Of a stretch of DNA of 8,265 nt, positions 1 through 5,869 are shown piece after piece. The stretch is from Coriobacteriia bacterium (GTDB taxonomy: Bacteria; Actinomycetota; Coriobacteriia; Anaerosomatales; SLCP01). The position numbers and the translations under genes are program-made. Location of the stretch: positions 1 through 8,265 of the forward strand of contig SKKZ01000096.1 of NCBI GenBank assembly GCA_007123455.1. The letters are read 5' to 3'. The notes beneath the pieces are model-generated. The model was not told the origin of the DNA and searched no databases. It was given only the letters and a program-made list of their open reading frames with translations. Every line of letters starts with the position of its first letter. Positions within the stretch are counted from its first letter, which is position 1.

Positions 1-1014
1 CGCGACCCCGAGCTGCTCGTGCGCGACATCGAGCACTTCCAGAAGTACATCCCGGGTCCGGTGTTCGTGCTCAACGACTTCCTGCAGGGAGGGCGTGACT
101 ACACTGCCGCGTTCATCCGCGGGCTGTCGAAGATCAAGCTGCGCAACCCCATCGGCTTCGAGTTCTTCAAGCCTCCGGCCGAGGACTTCTTCCGGTTCCT
201 GAACGAGCACCTCGACGACTACTCGGTCGAGATCAGCATCGAGACCCACGATGACGACGTGCGTGCCGCCTTCGGCAAACATCACTACACCACCGCGCAG
301 GTCGAGGAGTCGATCGCGGCCGCGCTGCGTAACGGATGCTCACGCTTCGACCTCTACATGATGACCGGCATCCCGACGCAAACCGCCGAGTCGGTGCTCG
401 AAACGCCGGGCTACATCGAGTCGCTTTACGACAAGATCGACAACGACAAGCGGCTGCTGTGCTTCTCCTCGCCGATGGCGCCCTTCCTCGACCCGGGCTC
501 GAAGGTCTACGACGATCCCGGGAAGTACGGCTACACGCGTCTGGCCGACACGCTCGAAGAGCACCGCCAGCTGCTCGTGCAGCCGTCGTGGAAGTACATC
601 ATGAACTACGAGAGCCACTCGCTTTCCAAAGACGAGATGGTCGACACTACCTACGAGGTGGGGCTGCGTCTCAACCGCCTCAAAGGCCGTCTCGGCATCG
701 TCGAGCCTGCTGTTGTCTCGCGGACCGAGGAGCGTATCCTGCAGGCGCGCGACGCCATGCAGCGTATCGATGCGGTGATGCAAAATCCCGACCCGGTGGC
801 CAGGCAGCGTGAGCTCGACGGTCTGAAGGCAGAGATCGACGATTTGAGCGAGTCGACGGTCTGCGAGAAGACCGAACTCAACTGGCCCCGCTACGTGAGC
901 GTGCGCAACGTCTACCACGTAGCGGTGTTGTGGCTGAAGGAGAATCTCGCTAACCTGTTCGGGTCCCGGAAGCGCCCCGCGCCCCGGCCTGTCTGTGAGA
1001 CCCCGGAGGCCTGA
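1..1014 (+). CDS. Radical SAM protein, probably B12-binding type (C-terminal part; 5' end outside window)
   Basis: The frame is open from base 1 to the TGA at 1012-1014 (337 codons), so the true start lies upstream; the GTG at 19 is simply an internal valine. The visible part looks like the second half of a radical SAM TIM barrel followed by a helical C-terminal region. It has an 'EISIETHDDDVRAAFGKHHYT' stretch in the place of the usual strand-4 region, then 'MMTGIPTQT', which resembles the GlPgQT motif of B12-binding radical SAM enzymes. The CxxxCxxC cluster and any cobalamin-binding domain would be upstream and cannot be checked. The C-terminal third (from about residue 230) is charged and probably helical. 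The stop overlaps the start of the UbiE-like gene by one base, which suggests translational coupling. The substrate is unknown. The family call is fairly secure; the B12-binding subtype rests on overall resemblance only. Confidence 0.75.
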   Translation, partial: RDPELLVRDIEHFQKYIPGPVFVLNDFLQGGRDYTAAFIRGLSKIKLRNPIGFEFFKPPAEDFFRFLNEHLDDYSVEISIETHDDDVRAAFGKHHYTTAQVEESIAAALRNGCSRFDLYMMTGIPTQTAESVLETPGYIESLYDKIDNDKRLLCFSSPMAPFLDPGSKVYDDPGKYGYTRLADTLEEHRQLLVQPSWKYIMNYESHSLSKDEMVDTTYEVGLRLNRLKGRLGIVEPAVVSRTEERILQARDAMQRIDAVMQNPDPVARQRELDGLKAEIDDLSESTVCEKTELNWPRYVSVRNVYHVAVLWLKENLANLFGSRKRPAPRPVCETPEA

Positions 1015-1763
1015 TGTCCGACACGACCGACGATCGAGACGCCACCGGCTCCGTGCCGGCGGCCGGTGAGCCGACCGCCGAGCGGGTGCGGGGCATCTTC
1101 TCGCTCATCGCCGACCGCTACGATCTCTTCAACATCCTCTCGAGCTTCGGGATCGATCGCTCGTGGCGCCGCGCCGCGGTGCAGGCTGCCAACCTGAAGA
1201 CGTCGAGCCGGGTCCTCGACTTGTGTGCGGGCACCGGCGATCTTTCCCTCGCGCTCGCGCGACAGGGCAGACCCGCCGAGGTGGTCGGCACGGACTTCGT
1301 GCCCGAGATGCTCGCCGTCGCCGAGCAGAAAGCGCGCGGTTTCCGTGGGCGAACGAAGGTCTCGTTCTCCGTCGCCGATGCCCAGGACCTGCCCTTCCCG
1401 GACAGCTCGTTCGATGTCGCGACCGTGGCGTTCGGGGTGCGCAACCTTCCCGATCGGTCCGCTAACTTTGCCGAGGTCATGCGGGTGCTCAAGCCCGGCG
1501 GGCGCTACGTGATCCTCGAGTTCTCGCGACCCTCCTTCGCGCCATGGCGCTGGTTCTACCACCTCTACCTGCGGCTCGTGATCCCGGCCATCGGCGGACT
1601 GCTCACGCGAGACCGCGCATCCTTCGTCTATCTCAACGACTCGATCCGCTCGTTCCCCGCGCAGGGAGCGCTCGCCGCCGAGTTGCGCCACGCAGGCTTC
1701 ACGGCCATCTCGTGGGAGGACCGCACCGGCGGCATCGTCGCCATCCACGTCGCAGTCAAGTAG
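1014..1763 (+). CDS. menG: UbiE/MenG demethylmenaquinone methyltransferase
   Basis: This class I SAM-dependent methyltransferase of 249 residues is expected to C-methylate demethylmenaquinone to menaquinone, the last step of the pathway, at the cytoplasmic membrane face. The UbiE/COQ5 pattern is complete. Residues 29-53 carry the family N-terminal block (FSLIADRYD..N..SSFGIDRSWRR). Residues 66-78 hold SAM motif I (VLDLCAGTGD). An acidic GTDF follows, then AFGVRNLPDR, then the second signature RVLKPGGRYVILEFSRP. The length is close to the usual 230-250. The ATG start at 1014 overlaps the upstream TGA, with GGAGG at 1005-1009 just before it. The first 20 or so residues are a non-conserved polar extension. 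UbiE enzymes can act on ubiquinone or menaquinone precursors; menaquinone is inferred from the likely anaerobic Gram-positive host. Confidence 0.93.
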   Translation: MSDTTDDRDATGSVPAAGEPTAERVRGIFSLIADRYDLFNILSSFGIDRSWRRAAVQAANLKTSSRVLDLCAGTGDLSLALARQGRPAEVVGTDFVPEMLAVAEQKARGFRGRTKVSFSVADAQDLPFPDSSFDVATVAFGVRNLPDRSANFAEVMRVLKPGGRYVILEFSRPSFAPWRWFYHLYLRLVIPAIGGLLTRDRASFVYLNDSIRSFPAQGALAAELRHAGFTAISWEDRTGGIVAIHVAVK

Positions 1764-1770
1764 AGCCGGA

Positions 1771-1884
1771 GAGGCGGGCAGAGGGAGGTCCGGCGCTCAG
1801 ACAGCTTCGCCCGGCGGGGCCCTCGGCGCTTCGCGCCTCCCCCCGGGCTGCAGAACTCGCGGCGGACCTCCCTCTGCCCGCCTC
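1771..1884. repeat. Long nested palindrome (22-bp perfect stem) between menG and the amidohydrolase
   Basis: Bases 1771-1792 and 1863-1884 are perfect reverse complements over 22 bp. After one mismatch (1793/1862), three more pairs extend the stem to 1796/1859. The 62-nt loop contains further pairing: 1809-1814 with 1843-1848 (GCCCGG/CCGGGC), 1816-1819 with 1839-1842, and an apical GGCGC-TTC-GCGCC hairpin at 1825-1837. The element starts 7 bases after the menG stop. No T-run follows, so it is not a canonical intrinsic terminator. It could still stop or pause transcription, protect the 3' end, or be a REP- or MITE-like repeat. The structure is read directly; the role is unknown. Confidence 0.9.
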
Positions 1885-1901
1885 CAGTCCCTGCGTGATG
1901 C

Positions 1902-1910
1902 TGGTAGAAT
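1902..1910 (+). promoter_or_regulatory. Probable extended -10 promoter for the amidohydrolase operon
   Basis: TGGTAGAAT at 1902-1910 matches an extended -10 element (TGn plus TAnAAT, 5 of 6 to TATAAT). It lies about 30 bases before the chosen start, so the 5' leader would be short, about 23 nt. The position 17 bp upstream (1882-1887, CTCCAG) is no -35 box and falls in the end of the palindrome. The call rests on one motif and its position. Confidence 0.5.
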
Positions 1911-1939
1911 GGCGTAACGCCGATCCCGAGGAGACGTGG

Positions 1940-3289
1940 ATGCTACTCGCTGCCCGCTACGTGCTTCCAATCGCTGCGCCGCATATCATCGATGGCGCCG
2001 TGCTCGTCCATGGCGACCGCATCGTTGAGATCGGCGAACTCGAAAAGCTCAAGGCCTCCCATCCTGACGAGGAGATACGCGACTTCGGCCTCGCCGTGCT
2101 CATGCCCGGCTTCGTGGACCTGCACACCCATCTGGAGTTCTCTTCGATGCGTGGCCTCGTCGACGACCTGCCGTACTCGCAGTGGAAGATGCAGCTGCTC
2201 GACAAGGAGGAGCGCCTCGACTCCGAGGACTGGGAGGACGCGGCGCGCCTCGGTGCAGCGGAGGCCCTCCAATCCGGCATCACCACCATCGCCGACATCT
2301 CGGACTCCGGTGCCTCGGCGCGTGCCGCCGCGGGTGCCGGATTGCGTGCGGTCGTCTACCGTGAGGTCTCGACGATGAACAAGCGGGAGGTACCCGATGT
2401 CATGGCTCGAGCGAACGAGGACATCGCCGAGTGGCGCGAGTACGGCGACCCCTCCCGCCTGACGGTCGGCATCGCGCCCCACGCTACGTACAGCTGCCAT
2501 CCCGAGGTCTACCGCCAGGCGGCCGAGAAGGCCATCTCCGAGGATCTGCCGGTCTCGATGCACGTCGCGGGCTCGAAGGACGAGTACGACTTCGTGAAGT
2601 ACGGTAGCTCACGGCTTGCCGTCGACTATCGTGACATCTACTCAGGTGTGGACCTCGGCTGGCTTCCGACCGGCGTGAGCCCGGTCCGCTACCTCGACCA
2701 GTGGGGGATCTTCGAAGTGCCGAACATCCTCGCGGTCCACTGCACCCAGGTAGACGACGCCGACATCGAGATACTCGCCGACCGTGACGTCGCGATCGCG
2801 TATTGCCCGCGGTGCAACGCCAAGCTCGGCATGGGCGTGGCACCGCTCGGCAGTTTTCTGCAGCGCGGACTGCGGGTCGGCATCGGCACGGACTCACCGG
2901 CTTCGAACAACACGCTCGACATGTTCGACGAGATGCGGATCGGTCTGCTCATCCAGCGCTCCCTCAGCGGGTACGAGCCGCATCTCATCGCCCGACAGTT
3001 CGTGAAGATGGGGACGCTGGACGCGGCGCGTGCGCTCGGTCTGGACCACGAGACAGGCTCCCTGGAGCCGGGCAAGCAGGCCGACATCATCGCCGTGGAC
3101 ATCTCGCACAGCCATCAGATTCCCACTCTCTACCCGTACAGCACGCTCGTGCACACGGCCAACCAGGAGAACGTGGTCTTCACCATGGTCGCCGGTCAGG
3201 TTCTCTACGACTCCGGCCGATGGAGCCTTCTCGACATCGATCGCATCCAGGCGCGCGCCGAGGAGATGCGCGTCAAGCTCAGGACATAG
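1940..3289 (+). CDS. COG0402-type amidohydrolase (possible aminofutalosine deaminase)
   Basis: This 449-residue metal-dependent hydrolase belongs to the TRZ/ATZ/MtaD-like amidohydrolases. An N-terminal beta-sandwich piece leads into PGFVDLHTHLEFS, with metal ligands H62 and H64. Then come H181 (APHATYSCHP), H208 (MHVAGS), H267 (AVHCTQ), CPRCNAKLGMGVAPL, and D318 in GTDSPASNN. A C-terminal sandwich segment begins around LEPGKQADIIAVD. The start is the ATG at 1940, because GAGGAG at 1928-1933 sits 6 bases upstream. The in-frame ATG at 1898 would precede the promoter-like sequence. Oddly, the usual HxxE motif after the third metal histidine reads HVAG, so the catalytic glutamate is replaced by glycine (residue 211). 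Proximity to menG makes a futalosine-pathway deaminase (MqnX-like) attractive, but the altered motif argues for caution. The substrate is unproven; the superfamily call is secure. Confidence 0.9.
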   Translation: MLLAARYVLPIAAPHIIDGAVLVHGDRIVEIGELEKLKASHPDEEIRDFGLAVLMPGFVDLHTHLEFSSMRGLVDDLPYSQWKMQLLDKEERLDSEDWEDAARLGAAEALQSGITTIADISDSGASARAAAGAGLRAVVYREVSTMNKREVPDVMARANEDIAEWREYGDPSRLTVGIAPHATYSCHPEVYRQAAEKAISEDLPVSMHVAGSKDEYDFVKYGSSRLAVDYRDIYSGVDLGWLPTGVSPVRYLDQWGIFEVPNILAVHCTQVDDADIEILADRDVAIAYCPRCNAKLGMGVAPLGSFLQRGLRVGIGTDSPASNNTLDMFDEMRIGLLIQRSLSGYEPHLIARQFVKMGTLDAARALGLDHETGSLEPGKQADIIAVDISHSHQIPTLYPYSTLVHTANQENVVFTMVAGQVLYDSGRWSLLDIDRIQARAEEMRVKLRT

Positions 3290-3291
3290 CG

Positions 3292-3741
3292 ATGCGCGAG
3301 CAGGGCATGGTCGTGTCGGTGGCCGACGGTATGGCGACGGTGTCGATCGAGCCTTCCGAGGCGTGCTCGTCGTGTGGCGCATGTGCCGCGGGCGCGGGAG
3401 GCAAGAGGATACTCGAGGGCGTCGTCGATACGCGCGGCGTGCATCCCGGCGACACCGTCGAGGTCGAGACTCCGGGCATCGCCCGGCGGCGCGCGCAAGG
3501 ACTCGTGTATGTAGTTCCTGTGGTGGCACTCGTGGTCGGATATCTGGCTGGTTTCTTGCTTGGAACCTGGGCGGAGTTCGCTCCGGATGCTGTCGGTGCC
3601 CTGTTCGCGATAGGTGCGGGAGCCCTGGCTCTCGTCTCCCTCAAGTGGCACGAGCGCGCATCCGGCCGAACGGATGAACAACCGAGGGTGCGTGCTATAA
3701 TCGCGCGGAGCCGCAGCCGTGAACCCCTATCGTCAGCGTAA
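3292..3741 (+). CDS. RseC/MucC-like integral membrane protein with N-terminal Cys cluster
   Basis: This 149-residue protein has the RseC/MucC layout. A short N-terminal beta domain opens with EQGMVVSVADGMATV and a cysteine cluster, C25-S-S-C28-G-A-C31. Two transmembrane helices follow at roughly residues 71-93 and 98-117. In proteobacteria RseC works with the Rsx/Rnf electron-transfer proteins to keep SoxR reduced and modulates sigma-E; that role cannot be carried over here. The cysteines suggest a redox or metal role at the membrane. ATG at 3292 lies 2 bases after the amidohydrolase stop, with AGGA at 3281-3284, so the two genes are probably co-transcribed. The last 15 or so residues are a basic tail whose codons overlap the promoter of the next unit. 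Confidence 0.78.
   Translation: MREQGMVVSVADGMATVSIEPSEACSSCGACAAGAGGKRILEGVVDTRGVHPGDTVEVETPGIARRRAQGLVYVVPVVALVVGYLAGFLLGTWAEFAPDAVGALFAIGAGALALVSLKWHERASGRTDEQPRVRAIIARSRSREPLSSA
3693..3701 (+). promoter_or_regulatory. Strong extended -10 promoter inside the end of the rseC-like gene
   Basis: TGCTATAAT is a perfect TGn plus TATAAT extended -10 element. There is no recognisable -35 at 16-18 bp upstream (GATGAA lies at 3673-3678). Transcription would start near 3708, giving a leader of about 75 nt before the GTG at 3784. It overlaps the last codons of the rseC-like gene, so the downstream pair can be expressed apart from the upstream operon. An AT-rich hexamer in such GC-rich coding sequence is unlikely to be chance. 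Confidence 0.65.
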
Positions 3742-3783
3742 GACGGGGCGGCCGGACCCACCAAAGTAGAAGGGAATCGACCC

Positions 3784-4224
3784 GTGAGTGACCAGGACTT
3801 CTTCTTCGACGAGGACGAGCCGACGACCGAGAAGCCGGCCGCAAAGCCTGCATCAAAGTCTGCCGCGAAGCCGACCGGCGACACCAAAGCTCCCGCGAGC
3901 GCGCCGCGCGCGAAGGCAGCACCCGCCGGCGCCCAGTCGGTGACCATGACCGTCGCCGCGCTTATCGGCGTCGTCGCACTGCTCGTCGGTATCATCATAG
4001 GCATCGTTATCCCGACCGGTGCCACCCAGCCTGCCGCGCCCATCGGAGGCATGCCTCCCGGCATGGGCACCGGTGAGCAGGCCCGTCCGCTCTCTCCCGA
4101 GGAGCTCGAGGGCGGCATGCCTCCGGGTCATCCCGAGATCGGCGGCACGGATGATGGCGCGGGCATGATGCCTCCTGCCGGCGAGGACACCGAGACTGCT
4201 GCTCCCGAGGGCGAGGGCGAGTAA
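3784..4224 (+). CDS. Single-pass membrane protein with charged Pro/Ala-rich N-terminus and GMPPG repeats, unknown function
   Basis: I do not recognise this 146-residue protein. Residues 1-16 are strongly acidic with three consecutive phenylalanines. Residues 17-50 are low-complexity Lys/Pro/Ala/Ser. One hydrophobic helix spans about residues 55-76. The remainder is rich in Gly, Pro, Met and Glu, with GGMPPG at 88-93 and 110-115, a related GMMPPAG at 127-133, and an acidic end. With a lysine-rich N-terminal half, the N-terminus is most likely cytoplasmic and the GMPPG region outside. The start is GTG at 3784, with AAGGGA at 3770-3775 spaced 8 bases upstream. It is followed after only 3 bases by the TPR gene, so the two are probably translationally coupled and may act together. 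Composition is low-complexity, but codon use fits the neighbours. Confidence 0.8.
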   Translation: MSDQDFFFDEDEPTTEKPAAKPASKSAAKPTGDTKAPASAPRAKAAPAGAQSVTMTVAALIGVVALLVGIIIGIVIPTGATQPAAPIGGMPPGMGTGEQARPLSPEELEGGMPPGHPEIGGTDDGAGMMPPAGEDTETAAPEGEGE

Positions 4225-4227
4225 CGC

Positions 4228-4881
4228 GTGGCTATCAATAAGAGGAATTCGTCCCTCTGGGTCAAGATCGTAGTAGTCTTCGTGGTGCTCGCGTTCGTCG
4301 CCAGCCTGGTACCCGCCTTCTTCCTGGGTGGTTCGGGCCCACAGCCGACGAACGCCTCCACCGAGACCGGTGCCACGCTGGAGCGTATCGCCAACGATCA
4401 CGTGCCTGCAGTGGCGTCGAGTACGGCGGCCCTCCAGGCCGATCCGGAGGACTACAATGCGCTCGTCAACCTCGGTAACGTCTACTACGACTGGGGCCTC
4501 CAGATCATGCAGGCGCTCGGCAGCGGCACGGGGCACGACCTTCCGATGTGGACCGCAGCCGTGTCCTCTTACGAGCGGGCACTGGCGATCGAGCCCGGCG
4601 ACCCGAACGTCGAGGTCGACATGGCCATCGCGTATTTCTACTCGGGCCAGACGCCGCGGGCTATCGAGGTCGCCGAGCGGGTGATGGCCGAGTCTCCGGA
4701 GTTCGCACCTGCCTATTACAACGGCGCCATCTTCTACCGGGCCTCGGGCCAGACCGCCGATGCGGTCGCCGCGCTCGAGCGCTATCTCGAACTAGAGCCG
4801 GAGGGACAGAGCGCCTCTGCCGCGTACAACATGCTCGCCGAGATGCAGGCCGAGTCGGCCGAGACTACGACACAGCCATAG
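4228..4881 (+). CDS. Membrane-anchored TPR protein
   Basis: This 217-residue protein has an N-terminal signal anchor (residues 11-33) after a short Lys/Arg-containing start, so its bulk should face outside the membrane. Residues 70-192 contain TPR-like helical pairs. The first spans about 72-125 and is interrupted by an insertion (LGSGTGHDLPM). Two more regular units follow at about 125-158 (GDPNVEVDMAIAYFYSGQTPRAIEVAERV) and 159-192 (APAYYNGAIFYRASGQTADAVAALERYLELEP). TPRs mediate protein-protein contacts, so a scaffold or assembly role is likely. The arrangement recalls NrfG/CcmH-type TPR proteins, though nothing specific ties it to cytochrome maturation. GTG at 4228 begins 3 bases after the previous stop. 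The C-terminus is a short polar tail. The gene ends just before a hairpin. Confidence 0.85.
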   Translation: MAINKRNSSLWVKIVVVFVVLAFVASLVPAFFLGGSGPQPTNASTETGATLERIANDHVPAVASSTAALQADPEDYNALVNLGNVYYDWGLQIMQALGSGTGHDLPMWTAAVSSYERALAIEPGDPNVEVDMAIAYFYSGQTPRAIEVAERVMAESPEFAPAYYNGAIFYRASGQTADAVAALERYLELEPEGQSASAAYNMLAEMQAESAETTTQP

Positions 4882-4909
4882 CGTGCGTGCATGCGTGACC
4901 GGACTCACG

Positions 4910-4933
4910 GGGCGGCGCCATACGGCGCCGCCC
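4910..4933. terminator. GC hairpin between convergent genes, probable bidirectional terminator
   Basis: GGGCGGCGCC at 4910-4919 pairs perfectly with GGCGCCGCCC at 4924-4933 around an ATAC loop (10 bp). It sits 28 bases after the TPR gene stop and 12 bases beyond the end of the leftward STAS gene, where a shared terminator is expected. Only TT follows on the + side and little on the other, so it lacks a proper U-tract. Termination efficiency is uncertain. Confidence 0.7.
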
Positions 4934-4945
4934 TTGCGATATCCG

Positions 4946-5296
4946 TCAGACGGGCTCCTCGGATACGGTGGCGATCGCCTCTTCCATCGACGATGCGGTG
5001 GAGAAGATGCCGTTCAGACGCGTAAGCGACAGGATGTTGTCGACCGTCTCGTTGGTTACGAGCACCAGCCGCCCTCCCTGGGCGCCGTACTCCTTCGACA
5101 GGCTCAGCAACAGACCGAGACCCGAGCTGTCGAGGTATTCGAGAGATGACAGATCGACGATCGCCGCCGGTGGCGACTTCTTGAGTATCCGGTCGATGCT
5201 CATGCGAAACGACGCGCACTCACCGTAGTCGAGATCCCCCGCGAGTCTCAGGACCCAATGGTCGGGCTCCTGTGTCAGGTCTATCGTGAGAGACAT
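4946..5296 (-). CDS. STAS-domain protein (anti-sigma factor antagonist type)
   Basis: This single STAS domain of 116 residues resembles SpoIIAA/RsbV. It shows LAGDLDYGE near residues 18-26, then VDLSSLEYLDSSGLGLLLSL, where S57 in D56-S57-S58-G is the position phosphorylated in SpoIIAA-type antagonists. These proteins bind an anti-sigma kinase when unphosphorylated and so release a sigma factor; other STAS proteins act as simple signalling modules. The start is ATG at 5296-5294, with AAAGGA at 5307-5302 spaced 5 bases away. The TTG directly before it would leave only 2 bases and is less likely. It is the only leftward gene in the window, divergent from a second STAS gene and convergent with the TPR gene. 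No kinase or sigma gene is in the window, so the partner is unknown. Confidence 0.88.
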   Translation of the reverse strand: MSLTIDLTQEPDHWVLRLAGDLDYGECASFRMSIDRILKKSPPAAIVDLSSLEYLDSSGLGLLLSLSKEYGAQGGRLVLVTNETVDNILSLTRLNGIFSTASSMEEAIATVSEEPV

Positions 5297-5334
5297 CAAG
5301 GTCCTTTCTTCGGCGCGGATTCACCACAATGGTA

Positions 5335-5381
5335 CCCGTATTCGGCAGACAGGTATCGCACCTGCGGGTTGCCGATACGGG
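5335..5381. repeat. Nested inverted repeat in the divergent STAS intergenic region
   Basis: CCCGTATtCGGCA at 5335-5347 pairs with TGCCGATACGGG at 5370-5381, 12 bp with one bulged T. Inside it, CAGGT at 5350-5354 pairs with ACCTG at 5360-5364. On the + strand, TTTT follows at 5387-5390 after five GC-rich bases. It could therefore be a weak terminator insulating the rightward operon, or a structured leader of the leftward STAS gene, whose start is only 39 bases away. The pairing is seen; the function is inferred. Confidence 0.6.
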
Positions 5382-5402
5382 CCCGGTTTTCATCTTCAGG
5401 GT

Positions 5403-5425
5403 ACCGAAACCTGTGTAGGTTTGGT
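5403..5425. promoter_or_regulatory. Candidate operator palindrome overlapping the -35 of the STAS-tat-hyp promoter
   Basis: AAACCT (5407-5412) and AGGTTT (5417-5422) form a perfect palindrome around GTGT. ACC (5403-5405) and GGT (5423-5425) extend it beyond one unpaired G. It overlaps the proposed -35 at 5421-5426, as an operator would. GGTACC occurs at 5331-5336 and 5400-5405, and GGTAC again at 5443-5447 across the -10. No cognate regulator is identified. Confidence 0.4.
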
Positions 5426-5450
5426 GCGGGGAGTACAGGCACGGTACAAT
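5421..5450 (+). promoter_or_regulatory. Probable promoter of the STAS-tatA-tatC-hypAB operon
   Basis: TTGGTG (5421-5426) serves as a -35 with 18 bp spacing to a -10 TACAAT (5445-5450), matching TATAAT at 5 of 6. Transcription would begin near 5457, leaving about a 35-nt leader to the ATG at 5492. This is the best housekeeping-type promoter upstream of the rightward operon. I saw no convincing alternative-sigma motif. Confidence 0.6.
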
Positions 5451-5491
5451 CTTGCAGGCTGTTGCTTATACCGTAGGGAGCGAGACTGGCG

Positions 5492-5827
5492 ATGGAACTC
5501 GATATAATCACCGAGCAGGCCGACGGGATCTGTACGATGTCTCTCAACGGCGAGGTGGACGTCTACACCGCTCCACGCTTGAAAGAGACGTTGATACAGC
5601 AGATAGAGTCGGGGTGCGCACGTATCATCGTCGACCTCGAGGAAGTCGGGTTCATCGACAGCTCCGGCCTCGGCGTTCTCGTCGGCGGCCTGCGCCGTGC
5701 CAAGGAGCGCGACGGCACGATCCGGCTCGTTTGTACCCGCGACAACATCCTGAAGATCTTTCGTATCACGGGCCTGGACAAGGTGTTCGCTATCTTCCCG
5801 AGCGCCGGCGAGGCCAGCGAGTTCTAG
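5492..5827 (+). CDS. SpoIIAA/RsbV-type anti-sigma factor antagonist (STAS domain)
   Basis: This 111-residue protein is a single STAS domain of the usual antagonist length. It begins with beta strands around MSLNGEVDVYTAPRLKETL (residues 16-34). It continues with IIVDLEEVGFIDSSGLGVLVGGLRRAK, in which S57 after D56 is the conserved phosphorylation site, and ends with a helix around ILKIFRITGLDKVF. By family, it would bind and sequester an anti-sigma kinase (RsbW/SpoIIAB type) in its unphosphorylated form. ATG at 5492 is preceded by AGGGAG at 5475-5480, 11 bases away, slightly long. It leads a rightward operon with tat and hyp genes, which is unusual because its kinase partner is absent from the window. 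It shares the D56-S57 register with the divergent STAS protein, though the two differ elsewhere. Confidence 0.92.
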   Translation: MELDIITEQADGICTMSLNGEVDVYTAPRLKETLIQQIESGCARIIVDLEEVGFIDSSGLGVLVGGLRRAKERDGTIRLVCTRDNILKIFRITGLDKVFAIFPSAGEASEF

Positions 5828-5869
5828 ATACCGGGTGTCGCCGGTTACATTCAACAGAAGGGTGTCTCG

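Noticed and set aside
912..1748. Long open frame on the minus strand opposite menG (278 codons)
   Set aside because: It is antisense to a complete, motif-rich methyltransferase. It has no recognisable domain and a charged low-complexity translation typical of GC-rich antisense frames.
1544..1939. In-frame upstream extension of the amidohydrolase
   Set aside because: The frame happens to be open, but it runs through the end of menG and the palindrome, encodes Arg/Pro-rich sequence, and lacks a ribosome binding site. The ATG at 1940 has GAGGAG 6 bases upstream and gives a normal family N-terminus.
4045..4058. Perfect 14-bp palindrome GGAGGCATGCCTCC
   Set aside because: It encodes part of the GGMPP repeat, and the GGM-PP codons make the palindrome by chance. 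The second repeat copy does not keep it exactly.
3279..4118. Minus-strand open frame of 279 codons opposite the rseC-like gene and the GMPPG-repeat gene
   Set aside because: Its translation is low-complexity and antisense to two well-started genes. The promoter and ribosome binding sites support the plus strand.
5350..5390. Possible tRNA or known riboswitch in the divergent region
   Set aside because: The hairpins do not form a cloverleaf, there is no GTTC-type T-loop arrangement or acceptor pairing, and I could match no known riboswitch core.
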